Notes: generated by a model not told the origin, from the letters alone. A stretch of DNA of 64,000 nucleotides from Oopsacas minuta (GCA_024704765.1 JAKMXF010000021.1:1-64000), one strand, 5' to 3'. Shown: positions 12,864-26,359, counted from the first letter of the stretch. Numbers and translations: made by a program.

Positions 12864-14689
12864 GATATCAGATATCTTCAAGAGCTATCTTTCGTGAAGG
12901 AGGGTATAGAATATATTTCATTTGGGAAGATATCATAGCATTTTTGAAGAGGACAATAAGAGTTCACAGCGACCCACAAACTTACATCTACATCACTATT
13001 TCTTAAATATCACCAACGCCAGTGCCTACCTATCGAATGTCAAGTTTTTTACGAGAAGACTGTAACAGCATTAATAGCTTTGATTAACATATTAACAGCT
13101 AGAACTAGAAGAGGGAGATGAGGCATAAAGTGAATTCTTGCATGAGATTGATAGAAGAGGGTTTAGAGTGCCTAGATTAGACACCACATGCATAGGCGTA
13201 GAATGTCTATAAAAATTGTAAAATTGTGGGTTGTGCAATAATTTGCTATTGTGATATATCTAGAGATAAAACTATTGGTTTACATTATCAATAATCTGGA
13301 TTAAGAATTTCATGAACAGCACAATGAAAATACAAACTATAAAATGCTGAAAGTGAATTACCAAGAACTACAGTGTAAACTCCATCTCATTATTTATATC
13401 AATTAGAAAATCACCGTGAAGCATTACAACTTTCTGGTTTGTAAGCTAAACTTATAATACAGATATAAATATAGAATAATTAACTGTCACGAGAATACTA
13501 AGGCTTTTAATCTTTCAAAACCATTAATAGACAAGTACAACTGGATAAAGTAATCGAGGTAGTTCATGCAGTATGTTTTGGACTGGGACCAAGGAGATGT
13601 TTGAGTAATCGAAGATAGACTATCTAGAAATATCTCTGAGAAAGTGGACTTACTGATAGCATTGGTACAGATTTGCATGAAGTTGTAAAAACCTAGGAAG
13701 CGAATCTATTAGCTGCAGCCCTAGAATAATAACCGGGGGGTCTCACAGCACCTCAGAGGAAAACGCCTATGGCCACATGTTTTGTCTAAAATAGCCATCA
13801 ATCTCCTTCGTAATCTTCCTGAGGCAAAAAACATACGTCGAGTTACAATAAGAAAATTCCTTCATATATAGACAGCCCTCTTACTGAAAAATGGGAGTCG
13901 AGTTGTAATTTTGTTAATACCCTGCTAAAAGCTAGAGTTAATCCACAAGTGATCGGAAGCAACAAAATGGCTGTCTTCAACGAAAGGAGATACTACAGTA
14001 GCGTAATTACAAATTATGTCCTATTCATTATTATCTTTGAATTCCTATTCAAGTTTCACACCTTTTCCATGGTAAATTCTAACCATCAAGAAGAGATTAA
14101 GATATTTACATGAATAGAAGAGATGTGAAAACCACAAAACTAAAATAATAAGCATTTATGATAAGTCAGCTAACTCAATCGACTCCTAATATGGAACTTT
14201 CAATTCGATAATTATACATTTCAGATACCTCACACGAAACAATTACGAATTATTAAGGATTACATTATACGGAGTTGTAAAACCACACAACTCAAATCAC
14301 AGAAATATTTGTGGTATGGAATTATCATTAAATGACTCCAAACCTATGAATTCTCATCGAATAATAGCACATTTCTCATGTCTAACTCCAAAAGGAAGAG
14401 AAATATGACATCATAACTTCCTACTCAACGATGACATATTTCGTGGATCAGACGATAGCGGTTGAATAGACAGTCCTTTATTAACTCAGTATATGGTTAC
14501 AGTACAGTTTTTCCAGTCATTGTGGTTTGTTCTCAAATATAGCGGCACAGTAGCATAGAAAACTGTGTTCCAAAAGGGGAGCAATGAGTCAATAAAAACA
14601 AGGGTCAGAACCCAGGATTCTAAACATGAGTGATCAATGGGGAAAATGGTAGCAATCAACTGATCAATACATGTACAAGGAATGTAACC
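12864..14689. other. No recognisable gene
   Basis: Short broken frames only. The 106-codon minus-strand frame at 14486-14806 runs into the Helitron-like repeat and is not conserved in the second copy, so it is probably not a gene. Confidence 0.45.
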
Positions 14690-15727
14690 TGATTGTATAT
14701 ATGTGTAAAAATAAGGGTGGATCAGTTGCCCAGTTCGTGTAAACAAACCTCGCATACTACATTCTAGATTATCTATACTGTATTGATTCATAAAGCACAT
14801 TTTCAATCAAATCCATGAAGATTTAGTAGTAACTCTCTAGATTTTGTAATTGTGCTGTTGTCAGTGCTTATGGTCTGGTTATCGTCCAAATTTGAAAAAA
14901 AAAAGTAGTTCGATTATGTCTAGAAATCTGAAAACTTGAAATTGAGTAGTTGAGGGATGGGTTCATGTCGGTGAAAAACGCTATTCGATAGCAAATCTTG
15001 TACAGATGGGAAAATTTGCTCAATTGTTGACAACGGCGATGGTATGATAGCTATCATCGATTGAAGCGATTTTCAGACATATCATTCAAAATCTACAAGA
15101 TTGGTTATCAAAATATTCTAGTGAACAGTTTGTATATTCAGAATTGAGCTCAAAAACTAGAAGAGCATGAGGCTGATTTTGAAATATTTTGAGGTAGTCT
15201 CAGATATGATCAAGTCTTGGAAGAAGATTCAAACCTAAGACGATATTATGACGTAATTATCAACTCTTTGTAATTTGAAAAATTATATTATCAACTACAG
15301 CTCAGATAATAATAAGATGCCAGGTTGCAATTTGAATAACAGGTACCTCATAATTTGTAAATGTCCTGACATAATCATTGGGCCAAATGCTAACTAATCG
15401 TGGAATGAGTAATTCATCACGACTGTACAAAAATCCATCAATTTCTCATACTTAGAATTTTAGATAAATTTTCAATATTCGAGATACAATTTTTTGATAT
15501 TACTAATCAAATGTAATGTATAAGCTCACGTTTACCAAAGAAGGCTAATAAATGGGACTGGTTATATTATGGAAATGAATTTGGTCCAAAATTTCACCTC
15601 GAGGGACGTAGTGCATAGACGTCCAGTCGCGTACCGACAAAAAAAACAAAAGAAATTTAGTGGCATACTTAAGGTAACCAGAGGCACTAAGTAGTTGGGC
15701 AGCGAACTAGCAAGGAATGTGCGCTAG
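14690..15727 (+). mobile_element. Helitron-like non-autonomous copy, 3' end intact
   Basis: Collinear over much of its length with 30640-31418: TTGATTCATAAAGCAC, ATCCATGAAGATTTAGTAG, CGTCCAAATTTGA, TTCATGTCGGTGAA and a final GCAACTTAGCAAG-type tail. It ends GCGCTAG at 15727 followed by T, as Helitron 3' ends do (CTRR, inserted between A and T). No Rep/helicase coding is present, so it is non-autonomous. The 5' boundary is not visible, and 14690 is where similarity to the other copy starts. Confidence 0.55.
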
Positions 15728-15729
15728 TA

Positions 15730-15900
15730 TCTATACAATGATGAAAGCGATGAATCAATGTATAAATATATGTAGATATATATGTTTGGATGTTTGGATA
15801 TTGTTAAAGAAACTAGAAGACTATAAGAGTTGATTTTTGGTATTGGGCCCTGGCTCGGACAATTTTCAGGGAACGTGGGAAAAAATAATGTAAATTCATT
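15730..15900 (+). repeat. Helitron-like 5' fragment, tandem to previous
   Basis: Begins TCTATACAATG directly after an A, only two bases past the CTAG end of the preceding copy. It then follows the family order (GAAACTAGAAGA, GGCCCTGGCTCGGACA) before similarity is lost. The head-to-tail arrangement matches that at 31418/31421. Confidence 0.5.
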
Positions 15901-18900
15901 TTCAAGTCCAATTGAATAAATAATCTCTCTTAGACTCCAATTGATTAATACTCTTTGGATTCTCAGAAAATAGTAAAAAAAGCTATTTAATCTATTAATA
16001 TTTATCGAGTTTCACGACTACGGGATGCTTTTACGAAGAGAAAATTTTTATAACAATTCTATATCAAATGTGATACAGTTGCTATCTAGGAATTGAGTGT
16101 TTATCTAAAGTTTCTGTCTCTCTAGAGTATTTGATATCGGAATGAGATTTACAGCTTGGGAGAGGAGTTGATCATTCGTTTGAGAGGCGATAAAATGTCG
16201 ATTGGTTGTAAACTGTGTGGAATACAATTTTGGCTATCTAGGTAATTTAGATGTTAGCCTCACTTAAAATAGAGGTCGTTCATACATAGTGAAATGGCAA
16301 ATTGGGCCAGAGTCAAGTTCGGAAATCAAAGTTGAGATAATCGAGGTTGTACTCTATTCGAGCCAAAATGGACCGATTTAGTTACATTAAGAAAAATATA
16401 TTGGCAATTAAATAATAGACTCGTAGTTACAATGATTACCTACCGTGAATAGGATTTAGATTCGTAGCTTTTACCAATACTGTTTTTTACAAGTACAGTC
16501 AAGGTACGCCAACTTGGCATACCTTTCACAATCTGGTGAGAATACAGTGAAGCCAAGAAGGGCGTAAGAATTTACATCGAACCCCGTGAGACCAGTGGCA
16601 CTTCTGAAGATACAGGAAAATTTTGAGGAGATATACCCCGAGAACTGACTGTTATCAAATCACCTCTGACACAAATTGTAAAACTGGACATTGAATAAAT
16701 AGTTATTTGTGAAAACCTTTGAAGATTTCATCGCAATGTTAAGTAATAAATTGAATGTGTAAAACATTTGAAAAGGAAATCACATCATTCCTTAAATTGT
16801 AAATTACTAATGGAAATAAAATGGAAAAAGAATACAGTATTGCAAGAATATAGTAGGCAGAGAAATAACATGTAAAAATGAAAAATAAATAAAAAGTACT
16901 TGAGAAGCCTGTTATCTTCAAGAAATGGATAATAGAATAAGAAAGAAGGTAACAACAAGTTTGAGCAGATTCAGGAAAAATCTTAATTCGGGATTAAATT
17001 CAAATTTAGGAGTCGTGGTGTACAAAAACTGAATTGTCGATTAATAGAATCCACATTTGAATGACAATTTTCAGGATTTCACAATAATATAAATATTGAT
17101 ATTAAGGTCCATAACAGAAATGTTAACTAGGAATTTTCTTTAAATTAAGTTGGATGTAGGGTATGAAAATTGAGTTTGAACTGTCACTATATGTGAATTA
17201 TTTCAATATTTTGAATATTTATGTCGTGGAAATACATTCTGCAGGTTAGCCAGAATGATCATCAATTTGATCATCTATTACTGAGGTAATCAACAATTGA
17301 TTACAGAAAATATTCGTTATCAACAAATTTAATGCTAATAGTTTGCTAGCTCAAACGATTATCATAGAACATTGCAAAATCTGGTAATAATCATTTCTAT
17401 GAACATATTAGTTCTCCAGACCACGTAACTTAAGATCATGTCGCAACGATTATCCTCACTTATCATTCTATATTTATCAACATGAAATGACGCCACGTTT
17501 TGAAGAAAATAAAATGCAAATAACTATTTCAGGTGATCAGAAATTCGTCGGCATTCATGATTTGGGAAGGATTCCACATCGTTTGGGTGGTCACTCGAAT
17601 ATTTTCGGGAATAGGTTATCACTGACAATGTTTGAAAGTCCCAGGAAACTGACCTCATTCCATTATCAAAATTAGTCCTAAATTTATCGAGTGACCCTTT
17701 TCGACGTCGCTAGGCTGAGTTTATTTATAAATATATTGAACATATATAGTACCTTTTGACTAAATTTTACGAGATCCTTCGTAGTGGCCTACAAATTATA
17801 TTCTAATTCTTTGCATATATCTTATAGAAACATCATTTAATGGTCTGGATGTGTGATAAATAATATTTTGTAAAAGAATTTAAAGATGATGGTCAAGGTG
17901 TTCCTCCAAGTTATTTGTAATTAGTACATCAGAAAAAAATAATTAGAATAGTCTACTGACTATGCCTAGGGTGTAGACAGACTCACGCCCACCCACGCCA
18001 TGAAGTGAATGTGCGAGAAGCTGGCATGCTCCTTTGTCCCGCCTGGCTTAGATGGATCACAGGCACTTCCAATTAATAACTATTATAAAATTGGGTGACA
18101 CTGACTTAGAGTTGATTATTGAATATGATAATATGAAACTGAAACTGATAGAACAAGTCAAACGGGAACAATGATGTAGTGTTTTCCTTCTGCGCAGTTC
18201 GTATTATAGGAAATTTTCTATCGGTCTACTAGATTCGCAGGGGGCTGAAATGGACGTACATCACACAACATCATCAGTGCGGTCCATATTAAACAGCAAA
18301 TTTAAAAGTGTTATTAGTCACATTCAAAAGAATATACTCAACACAACGTGCCTCGATTTCACCAAAGGTTTCTTTGCCCATGGTTCACCCAAATTTCATT
18401 AATTGGCCTTCTGTAGTGACAGTGGAGATAGTGTAGTTTTGGTTAGTAATCTCGGACATCAGGTAGTATTGAAATATTTCTAAATTTGGAATTTTGATTT
18501 AGTAGGGTCAAGATGACGTAATAATCCCGTGTTGAGTTAGCTTTTGCTCCAAATCATGAGTTCCTTGAGCATTAGAGAGTATTTATCAATTTACACAAAC
18601 GAACTGATAAGTATCTACGCACTGATCATATAGAAATATTGGATTATAAGTATCTGAACTCATTAATGAGTAAAGAGAAACAACGGCACATTCGCATATG
18701 AAAACAAGGAAAACTTGGCAATTTAAGAGAAGATAATGATATAAACTCTAAGTCTATAATTTATAAATTCATAGACTTAATTGCTTCATTATATAATAGA
18801 GTAGGTGTTGGAACTACAACTAATTGGATTGTGCTAGCAGCACCTAGTCCCTTGGCCTGCGTCAGTTTTCGGAGCTTCATACGTCCCTGACTAAGCAATT

Positions 18901-21900
18901 TATAAATTGTAAAATTATAATGGTGAAAATGGGCATAACTCAAACTCTATCAACTGGTAACTCTATAGATTGTGATAGGGAAACACAGGCAATTGTTTAA
19001 CACTATATATGAGTCCTCAGTTAGTGAATTTAGCATAACCATCCTCACGATTTCTATTAAGGAATAATATATCCGGCGCAGTTATTAGTATTCTAATTAT
19101 AAATCTCTGAATAATTAAAAAACATATCGAACATATCCAAGAGTTATTAAATATAATATTTACAATCCCATGCAATACAAATTCAGAAAATGAAATAAGG
19201 TTTGCGTAAGAAATATGAAAAAAATTTGAAGAGAATTGGGAGGACGAAGAGGAAGATCTGAGAAAATCGTGTTAAAAGATACTATCTAAGATAGATAGAT
19301 ATATCCAGTGTTGCCTGCCACATTCCCGGACTTTCCAACATTGTTAGGGAAATAATATAAAGATTCCACATAATTAGTGTGTTTACTCGCGTTTTTCCCA
19401 AATTACGTATAGTGACAAATTTCAGATCAACTAATGGAGTTGTGTGAATATTTACATATTAAAAATGTGTCCCAAGTGTCATTCTAATGTAGCTAAATAG
19501 AGACAAACAAGCAGGGATAATCATTAACCAGATAAATCTTAAACTACATGGTCAATACTTTAGAAAACTAAAATGAAACAAAAAAATTGTTACCAGCAAG
19601 GTTTGGTCACTTTGAAACCAATTTATCATCTAGGCATAAGCAACATGTCTACAAGAGAGCGAATTTCAGCAAATATAACCATAGATGCCGTCTTTCACAC
19701 GTTATTCGTGAGTATTTTCGGAAGGTTTGACTCGGAGTAGTTAAAATCATAGGTTGGCATCTATGATAAATCTCTAGGCCCTCATATATCGTGATACAAA
19801 ATGTACAATGTAGAGACTATACTGAAAGATGGTACGACGCACACCGCAAATATTGTACCCAGTATGCTGCACCTGTGTGACATAATCGTCGTGTTATTCA
19901 TCGAACGAACTGTGAACTTCTTCAAAGTGGCATATACTCTCAGGGGATCAAAAATTACCAAGAATTCCCTTTTCCCCAAAAATGAACTTACCACGTACCT
20001 TTGAATTTGAATTTCGACAAGAATCAAACTTGCCAATTCCAAATATTTTACATAAACTTCCTATGAAATTTCTGAACCTTGAACCACCCTGGAACAAGCA
20101 CTTTCTATGAACTTCTGAAGTTCCGTCCATTTTGGTATGAATCTTTATCGTAATGCTGTAGCAATTAAAACAATATCTGAATTAATGTGTAAATTAAGTA
20201 ACACGTGCCAATAACAGATACTCACCATTATTCTTTTTATGAAAATTCGAGTTGTATAATATAGCACCTCTGTATTTAAGTATATCTGGGATTCTCGAAA
20301 CAAAATTCTTCTTATTCAAGTTAAAGGGAATATCAGATGATAATTGAGTGACCTGAACAATAAATATAGAAATAGATCGTTGTATGGCATAAGTACCAAC
20401 AGTTGCATGTAAACACAAAGTTTCTAGATTGGGTGAAGATTCATTCATGAAGTGAAACATACCTAAACAGTGTACATGATTAAGCAGTAATATCAGTCAG
20501 CATCCGAAAATCAATTTAGATTTGATCATGAGTTTATAGTTGATCTATTGAAATTTCAATCAATTAAATTATAATCAAGCATTAGGCGCATCAAATCAAA
20601 TCCTTCAAATTAATAGAATACATTAAATCCAAATAAATTCTTTTCAAATCCTATTAAATCCTTTCAAATCCAGTCGATGTATTCACAATGAAGCTAAGAA
20701 CGAAAATATTAGTTCTAACTCAAGTCTTGACTAAGGGTTAAGGTTAAATACGTTTTAAATTAGGCACAACATTATCTCCTACGATTGATTCAACATTGAT
20801 TCTTAAAATGAATTGCTTGAGAAAAACCATACATAATGAATTAGTATCGCTCTCGCTTAACTGACAATTTTTTGTTATTTATAATTTCGTTCCTAACCAT
20901 TTTATTGTCCCTATCATGAGCAAATAATGTGACAAAGTATTGAAATAATTTCCTATATGGAGAAAGTTTAAATAGTAGCAAGTATTTTGATCATTGATGG
21001 AAATTCAAGTATACACATCCAGATCAATGAGAGACCGAGAACACATCACATCACTACCGACTAGCCATTGTGGCTTTTGTATTCAGGACATATTTTCTTA
21101 ACTCTAGGAAACCTGAAAACAGCCTTGATGGAGTAACTTACCATATATTACCGACTATCTTTGGAAATTATTGAAGAACACACTTGAAAACCTTGGTCAC
21201 ATAGATCTCGGATAGGAGCACAATTTACGATTGATACCAATATCAAAATATTCTGACTCACAATTTGATCAAAAAGAATCCATTTCTGTATCTTATCTAA
21301 GTATATAATACACTACAGGGCCGCAGGTACCAGTTGGGTTTGTACGACGCTCGCACCAACAAGCTGTATCACTTTCCATTAATACAGATGATGAGATCTG
21401 AATATTGCGCACGGATACAACATTCCTGGCCACTTCAATAAATTATACTTCTACTTCCGTTATGAAATTGCTTGTCTCAGGGAATCACTCAAAGTATGGA
21501 ATTTATTGGGAATTCACGAAGGAGAAATAGTATGAAGCAGGTTTAGTAGCGGTTAGCATATAAGGCAAATATGTTGCCAATGGTGCATCTTCCAAAATGG
21601 AGCTTCCCCATTACTCTATTAGGAAATCTTTTCTTAAAAAACCTTTGTGAAAACAACTCGATTCGAAATGGACATTCACTGTCCTCTTATCCCCTCAAAA
21701 GAAATTACAGATTTTGGAAATACAAGTTGTTCGGGCTGCAACATTTGGAAATCTGGTAAATCTACTCTCAACTCTCAGTATCTCGCAGAAAATTATTACA
21801 GCGTGCATGGGGACCGAAACACTCTCTCTTCACGCATGGCTTGATTAGGATTTGTATCTCATTCCTGAATAGTAGGGATATAACCTCTCTCACACCTAGG

Positions 21901-22596
21901 GCATAACCTTACTGATTAGGAGAGCAATATCCCCCATGAAGAGTAGAAATTTATTCCCTCTAACTACTAAGGGTAGACAGAGGTAGACTCTCCTAAATTA
22001 GGTGGACGAGAGAGAGTCAAACCTTTCCTGGCCCTGATACTTCCGGCGAATATGACTGTATGTAGGAAACTAATTGTTGGGACTATATCAACAATTATTA
22101 TCAATTATCAATTATCATAAACGGGATAAATAATCGCCAGAATGTAGGCTGATTACTTAAACCCACCCAGAATCAAGCGTGCGGCTTGTAGCCAGAGATT
22201 TATAACTAGTTTCTGATAAGGGACAACCGATGGGATTTTGGGGAGTTTTAGATGATTTCACTTAATTATATGCATTGTTAATAACAACCAGGTGTGTGCT
22301 GCTGGAAACATTCCGTGCTCAGGAAGTCAAAATTAAAATGATTCATATTATGGGAATAGAAATACTCGTTAACCACTCCATGTTGATTTCGAACAAATTA
22401 TAATTCTAGTTCAATGATGAAATCTGAGCCATAGTTAAGGGAACTTGAGAAGTTTTCATGTTTGATATGTAACAACAATAATAATATTATACACAGTGCA
22501 ACCCTGACATAATTAAATGGTACATATTTGGTGTTGAAAAATTGAATTACAGGCAGGGAAATACTAATTACTTTGAGGAAAACGTAATGTATTCTA
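15901..22596. other. Long stretch with no recognised gene
   Basis: About 6.7 kb of AT-rich sequence. Only short frames of no known family are present. Around 20560-20670 there is a run of loose AAATCC/CAAATC repeats. A GC-richer patch at 17960-18060 has no recognisable identity. No tRNA-like B box or terminal repeats found. Confidence 0.45.
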
Positions 22597-22725
22597 CAGG
22601 GTGGGCCACGGGAGTCTGATCAAAAGTAACTTGCTCTCATTTGAAAACAAAAATAAAACTTAATTCTGTAAAAGGATTTTTAAAATATAGATAATTAGTT
22701 TTATGAATACATCATCCTTTCCTCT

Positions 22726-23728
22726 TCAGCCATTAATCAGGTGCTCGATCCATGACCCTTTCCTACCCAGCACTCTATGTAGACTGACAAGCTCGTTATC
22801 ATACACTTTAGCCAGAGTTTCTCCATTAATCTTCCTGATTTCTCTCCTGATGACCTTCTTGAAGTCCTCTAGTGTCTTAGGAACAGGATCCCTGTACACA
22901 ACTGACTTCAGGTAGCCCCACAGGTAAAAATCGCAAGGATTAAGGTTCGGGGAATATGGGGACGAGAAGTTGTCAAATCCATGACCAATCATCCTGTCAC
23001 AAAACTTCTCTTGTAGCCAGTCCCTAACTAAATTAGCATAGTGTGGGGGTGCTACATCCTGATGGAAAGTAATAGCATTCAGTTCACCATGTCTCCTGAT
23101 GTTGGGAAGGTAGGATCCTTTCAGCATTTCCAGGTATCTCCACCGGTTCATCGTACAGGTTTTACCATCCTCATCTTCAAAAAAGTAGGGGCCTATGTTC
23201 CGGTCATGGGCAACCGCACACCAAACAATTCTGGGCAATAAGTTCCGGCTTCCCCACTCCCCAGAACCTCATGTTCTGCTTGTTAACATGTCCTGAAAGA
23301 TGAAAGTTTGCCTCGTCAGACCAATGAACTTCAGTGATCTTCAAAAGTTTTCCTCAATCTTCTTGGAAATGTACGTGACAAATTGGACCCTCTTCTTCTG
23401 ATTTGATGCATTTTACTTTTGTTGATCTGTATTTATAAGGAAAGGCTCCAATGTCATCATTAAGGATCCTCTTCTCTAAGCCTCTACTGATTGCAGTCTC
23501 TGCAGATAGCCTTCTTGTTGCGCGATGGGGTGAATCTGCCAGTTTCTTCTTGATTTTTTGAATGTTTTCAGGGGTTCTAACAGTCTTCTTGGGTCTCTTT
23601 CGTTTTCTATCCCCTACCGTACCATCCTCCTCCATCCTCTTGACAATATTCATGATTGTGTTCCTTGCAGGAGCCTTTAATGTCATGTATGCACCTTGAA
23701 AGCTCGTTGGACCGAAATAACACTTCAC
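22726..23728 (-). pseudogene. DD41D transposase, broken
   Basis: DDE/D transposase of the lineage often called rosa. From the N-terminus it shows a helix-turn-helix region (NIVKRMEEDGTVGDRKRKRP), the first Asp in HWSDEANFHLSG near 23315, and FHQDVAPPHYA with the second Asp. The third Asp is in SPNLNPCDFYLWGYLK. I count 41 residues between the second and third Asp. An in-frame TGA lies at 23354-23356, and a frameshift lies near 23230 just before PRIVWCAVAHDRN. The true N-terminus lies upstream of 23728 and is obscured by another stop near 23735. Because the frame resumes after each lesion, the decay is modest. Confidence 0.85.
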
Positions 23729-23825
23729 CCGTTTACAATATACCAGTAGAGTAACTTCACTTTAACACCCTGCTGGAGCGACATTACATAAACCTAGGAG
23801 TAGTTTGGTTAGTATTTTTTAAAAT

Positions 23826-23903
23826 GGTGAACCACGGAAGTCTGACAAAAATTGCACGTGCTAAAGCAATTTACATTTGATCAGTCTTCCGTGGGTCACC
23901 CTG
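23826..23903. repeat. Internal inverted copy of the DD41D terminus
   Basis: GGTGAACCACGGAAGTCTGA at 23826 is an inverted partner of the terminal sequence at 23881-23900 (18 of 20 positions by eye), so the right end of the element can fold into a 20-bp hairpin. The left end has no such second copy. Confidence 0.7.
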
Positions 23904-23959
23904 TAGATAAAGGTCATTAAGTACTGATGATCTAAATAATAGTGACTCAATAATATATA

Positions 23960-24231
23960 TCTATGGAAGTAAAACGCAATAAATATCTGCGTATATGTAT
24001 GTAGGACCAGAATTGATTGAAGAAACTGGAAGGATCCCCAACGAGTGAGTATTAGCAAACAGGGACACTTTAACCTGCGTCGGATAAGATCGAATCTTGG
24101 ACGAAAATTTACACCTAAGCAAAAGTAACCATTCAGCCAATATACACAGGGCTGTAGCCATGAAATACAAGTGGTCAGGTTGAATACAGCACAAACAAGA
24201 CAAAATGGTTGGGTTAATATGTACAACTGCC
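23960..24231 (+). repeat. Helitron-like 5' fragment cut by the Harbinger element
   Basis: Starts TCTATGG after an A, then AAAACGCAATAAATATCTG, CAGAATTGATTGAAGAAACT and TCTTGGACGAAAATTTACAC, the same order as at 31421 and 43560. It stops at the left Harbinger terminus. I could not find a clear continuation beyond 29985. Confidence 0.45.
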
Positions 24232-24634
24232 GCCGTATTCACTAAGCATACTTAGTACTTAAGTATGTACTTAACTAAGTACATACTTAAGTATCACTTA
24301 TATTCATGAATTTGTGAGTTTCTGATGGATTGCTTTACAGAATTACTTTCAATCATTCAGGAATATATTTTCAAAACTTTCATGGTTTATGCATGATCTC
24401 ACGATAATATTGTGGTTTACGTTCATGAAATACTTCACAAATAATGTTACAAGGAATTCCTCGAACGCTTATGATATAACATATCTGTTACTAAGGAATG
24501 CATTACTTTGTATGTAATGTTAAATACTATCATTCTGAATTATACATTCCAAGTTACACTAATGACTGTTTTGCTAAATACAATTATGATCAAATATAAT
24601 ATATATATATATTCCAGTATTTTAATATAAACAA

Positions 24635-25679
24635 ATGGCACAGATGATTCCTCGATTTCTCGCAGAAGAAGAAACCTCTTCCTCAATGGCACGTCAACAA
24701 GTTTTCAGGGATCTCAATGATCCCCTAGATTGTTATGATGATATGGAACTTGTTCGACGTTTCCGTTTCTCTAGAGTTTCAATATCTAAAATTACAGAGG
24801 TGATAGCTAACTATTTGAATTTCACCGAGCGTTCTTGTGCTGCTTCCCCTCACTTGCAAGTTTGTGTGGCACTTCAATTTTTCGCTCTGGAACGTTCCAG
24901 ATAATTTGTGGAGATGGGATAAACGTAAGCCAAGCTTCTGCCTCTCGCTATATCCGAGATGTTTCTCTGGGTTTGCAAGCTATATATTATCAGTTTGTTA
25001 GTTTGCCTGCTGGTCTCAAGAGGGTAGAAGTCAAAAACAAGTTTTATGAAATTGCTCACTTTCCAGGCGTAGTAGGATTAGTTGACGGAACACACATACG
25101 AATCCAAAGACCCTCGGAAAATGAAGCAGATTATATAAATCGGCATTTTACCATTCAATTAATGTCCAAGCTATTTGCCAACCAGATGGAATGTTTAGTG
25201 ATGTATTGGCACGTTTTCCTGGGTCTGTTCACGATTCACGGATTTGGAAGATTTCAGGTGTTGGAATGCATGTTGAAAATACCTTTTCAATAGGGGAGCA
25301 TATATTAGGAGATAGCGGTTACATGATGAGGCCATATTTACTCACTCCTTATCGCCAACCAATATCTACTCCCCAATTTAACTACAACTATGCACATAAG
25401 AGGACAAGGGTTATTGTTGAACAGACATTTGGGCGATGGAAACGAAGATTCCATTGTCTTCATGGAGTGCTCAGGATGAGTCCAGATAAAGTTTGCTCCA
25501 TCATAGTTGCTTGTGCAGTATTGCATAACATAGCAATACAGTGGAAACAACCTCTCTTAGAAGATGAAGTCTCCGATGATTCCTATCCGGATGATGTTCT
25601 TGACTTTGAAGAAACTGTTGGGCATTTGGCATCAAAGCATTACAGGGATCAATTTTCTATTCATAATTTCAGCAACTAA
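24635..25679 (+). pseudogene. PIF/Harbinger transposase (HARBI1-like), two frameshifts
   Basis: A nuclease of the DDE_Tnp_4 type, about 345 residues once two single-base gaps are allowed for. The start ATG at 24635 gives MAQMIPRFLAEEE. Motifs in order are VALQFFAL and FQIICGDGINVSQASASRYI (helix-turn-helix), GLVDGTHIRI (first Asp, ~25085), ARFPGSVHDSRIW (second Asp, ~25240) and RVIVEQTFGRWKRRF (catalytic Glu, ~25420), then the conserved CAVLHNIA. The first frameshift is near 24890 (CTGGAACG, one G short). The second is near 25147 (a T run, one T short). No in-frame stop codon occurs in the combined frame. HARBI1-type transposases need the Myb-like partner for nuclear import and DNA binding, and that partner gene lies downstream here. 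Confidence 0.9.
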
Positions 25680-25930
25680 ATTCACATAGCATATATGTTG
25701 TGATGTAGATATGTAAACATTTTGCACAGTTAGTGATTATAAGGTAACATGGAAATGGTAGTTTTGAAACATCTAAGTAGGGTGGTGGTCTTTGTAGTTG
25801 GGATATTTATTTGTGAAATGTATCAAGTATCGCACTTGAATTGGGAGCTAGTTGTTGCATTATGAAAACTATAAATTGGTGGCGGTTATTGATATTCCAA
25901 AGCAAGAGTAAGGACAAAGGTCGCAAAATA

Positions 25931-26056
25931 AATTAGACAGAGGAGGAATATACACTCATTGAGGCAATCCAGGATGCTGGAGATATATTGAGAGGTACTG
26001 CTGGTCAGTGCGCGGAGATAAACAAAAAAGGAAGGGCTTTGGAACAATGTTATGAG
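25931..26056 (+). pseudogene. Myb/SANT-like partner gene, 5' part
   Basis: Encodes TEEEYTLIEAIQDAGDILRG and continues to the hAT insertion point: the start of a Myb/SANT-like (NAIF1/MSANTD type) helical domain. The codon before TEEE is TAG where such proteins usually have Trp. The frame shifts by one near the AAAAAAGG run at 26027. It stops at the 8-bp target GTTATGAG (26049-26056) and resumes after the hAT at 29095. No convincing ATG is visible upstream, so the first exon may be separate or lost. Confidence 0.7.
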
Positions 26057-26359
26057 CAGACCTGGGGTTGATTACTGGTGAGTGATTATGATTATGATTA
26101 TGATTACAGGAGGAATTGCAATTGATTACAATCGATTATGATTACATGATTATGATTACGTGATTACAAATTCGCTTTCCTTTACGATCCAATTAGTCTT
26201 TCCCAAATAAGCCCCGGAGTTTCATGTGCACAAAAGGCGAGGCGCTTATTCTGAGATAAAAATATACGATATATCAAACTAGTAGAATTTGAATAAATAA
26301 GATAATATTGCATAATTCACGAATGATTCATGAAGAACTAGAGTTACATCTTATAAACA

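Larger units (their letters stand above)
22597..23903 (-). mobile_element. Tc1/mariner-type element, DD41D (rosa-like)
   Basis: 1,307 bp, flanked by TA at 22595-22596 and 23904-23905. The left end is CAGGGTGGGCCACGGGAGTC and the right end, read inward, is CAGGGTGACCCACGGAAGAC. The transposase is read on the minus strand. The right end carries an extra internal copy of the terminus (see 23826-23903). Confidence 0.9.

Noticed and set aside
14486-14806. 106-codon minus-strand frame as a gene
   Set aside because: It overlaps the Helitron-like repeat and is not preserved in the second copy at 30.6 kb.
22703-23241. Plus-strand frames at 22703-22915 and 23041-23241
   Set aside because: They are antisense to the DD41D transposase, which has clear catalytic motifs on the minus strand.
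24229-24231. 3-bp target duplication for the Harbinger element
   Set aside because: Left flank (GCC) and right flank (CCC) do not give the expected TWA pair; the site may have mutated or the true tip may differ by a base or two.
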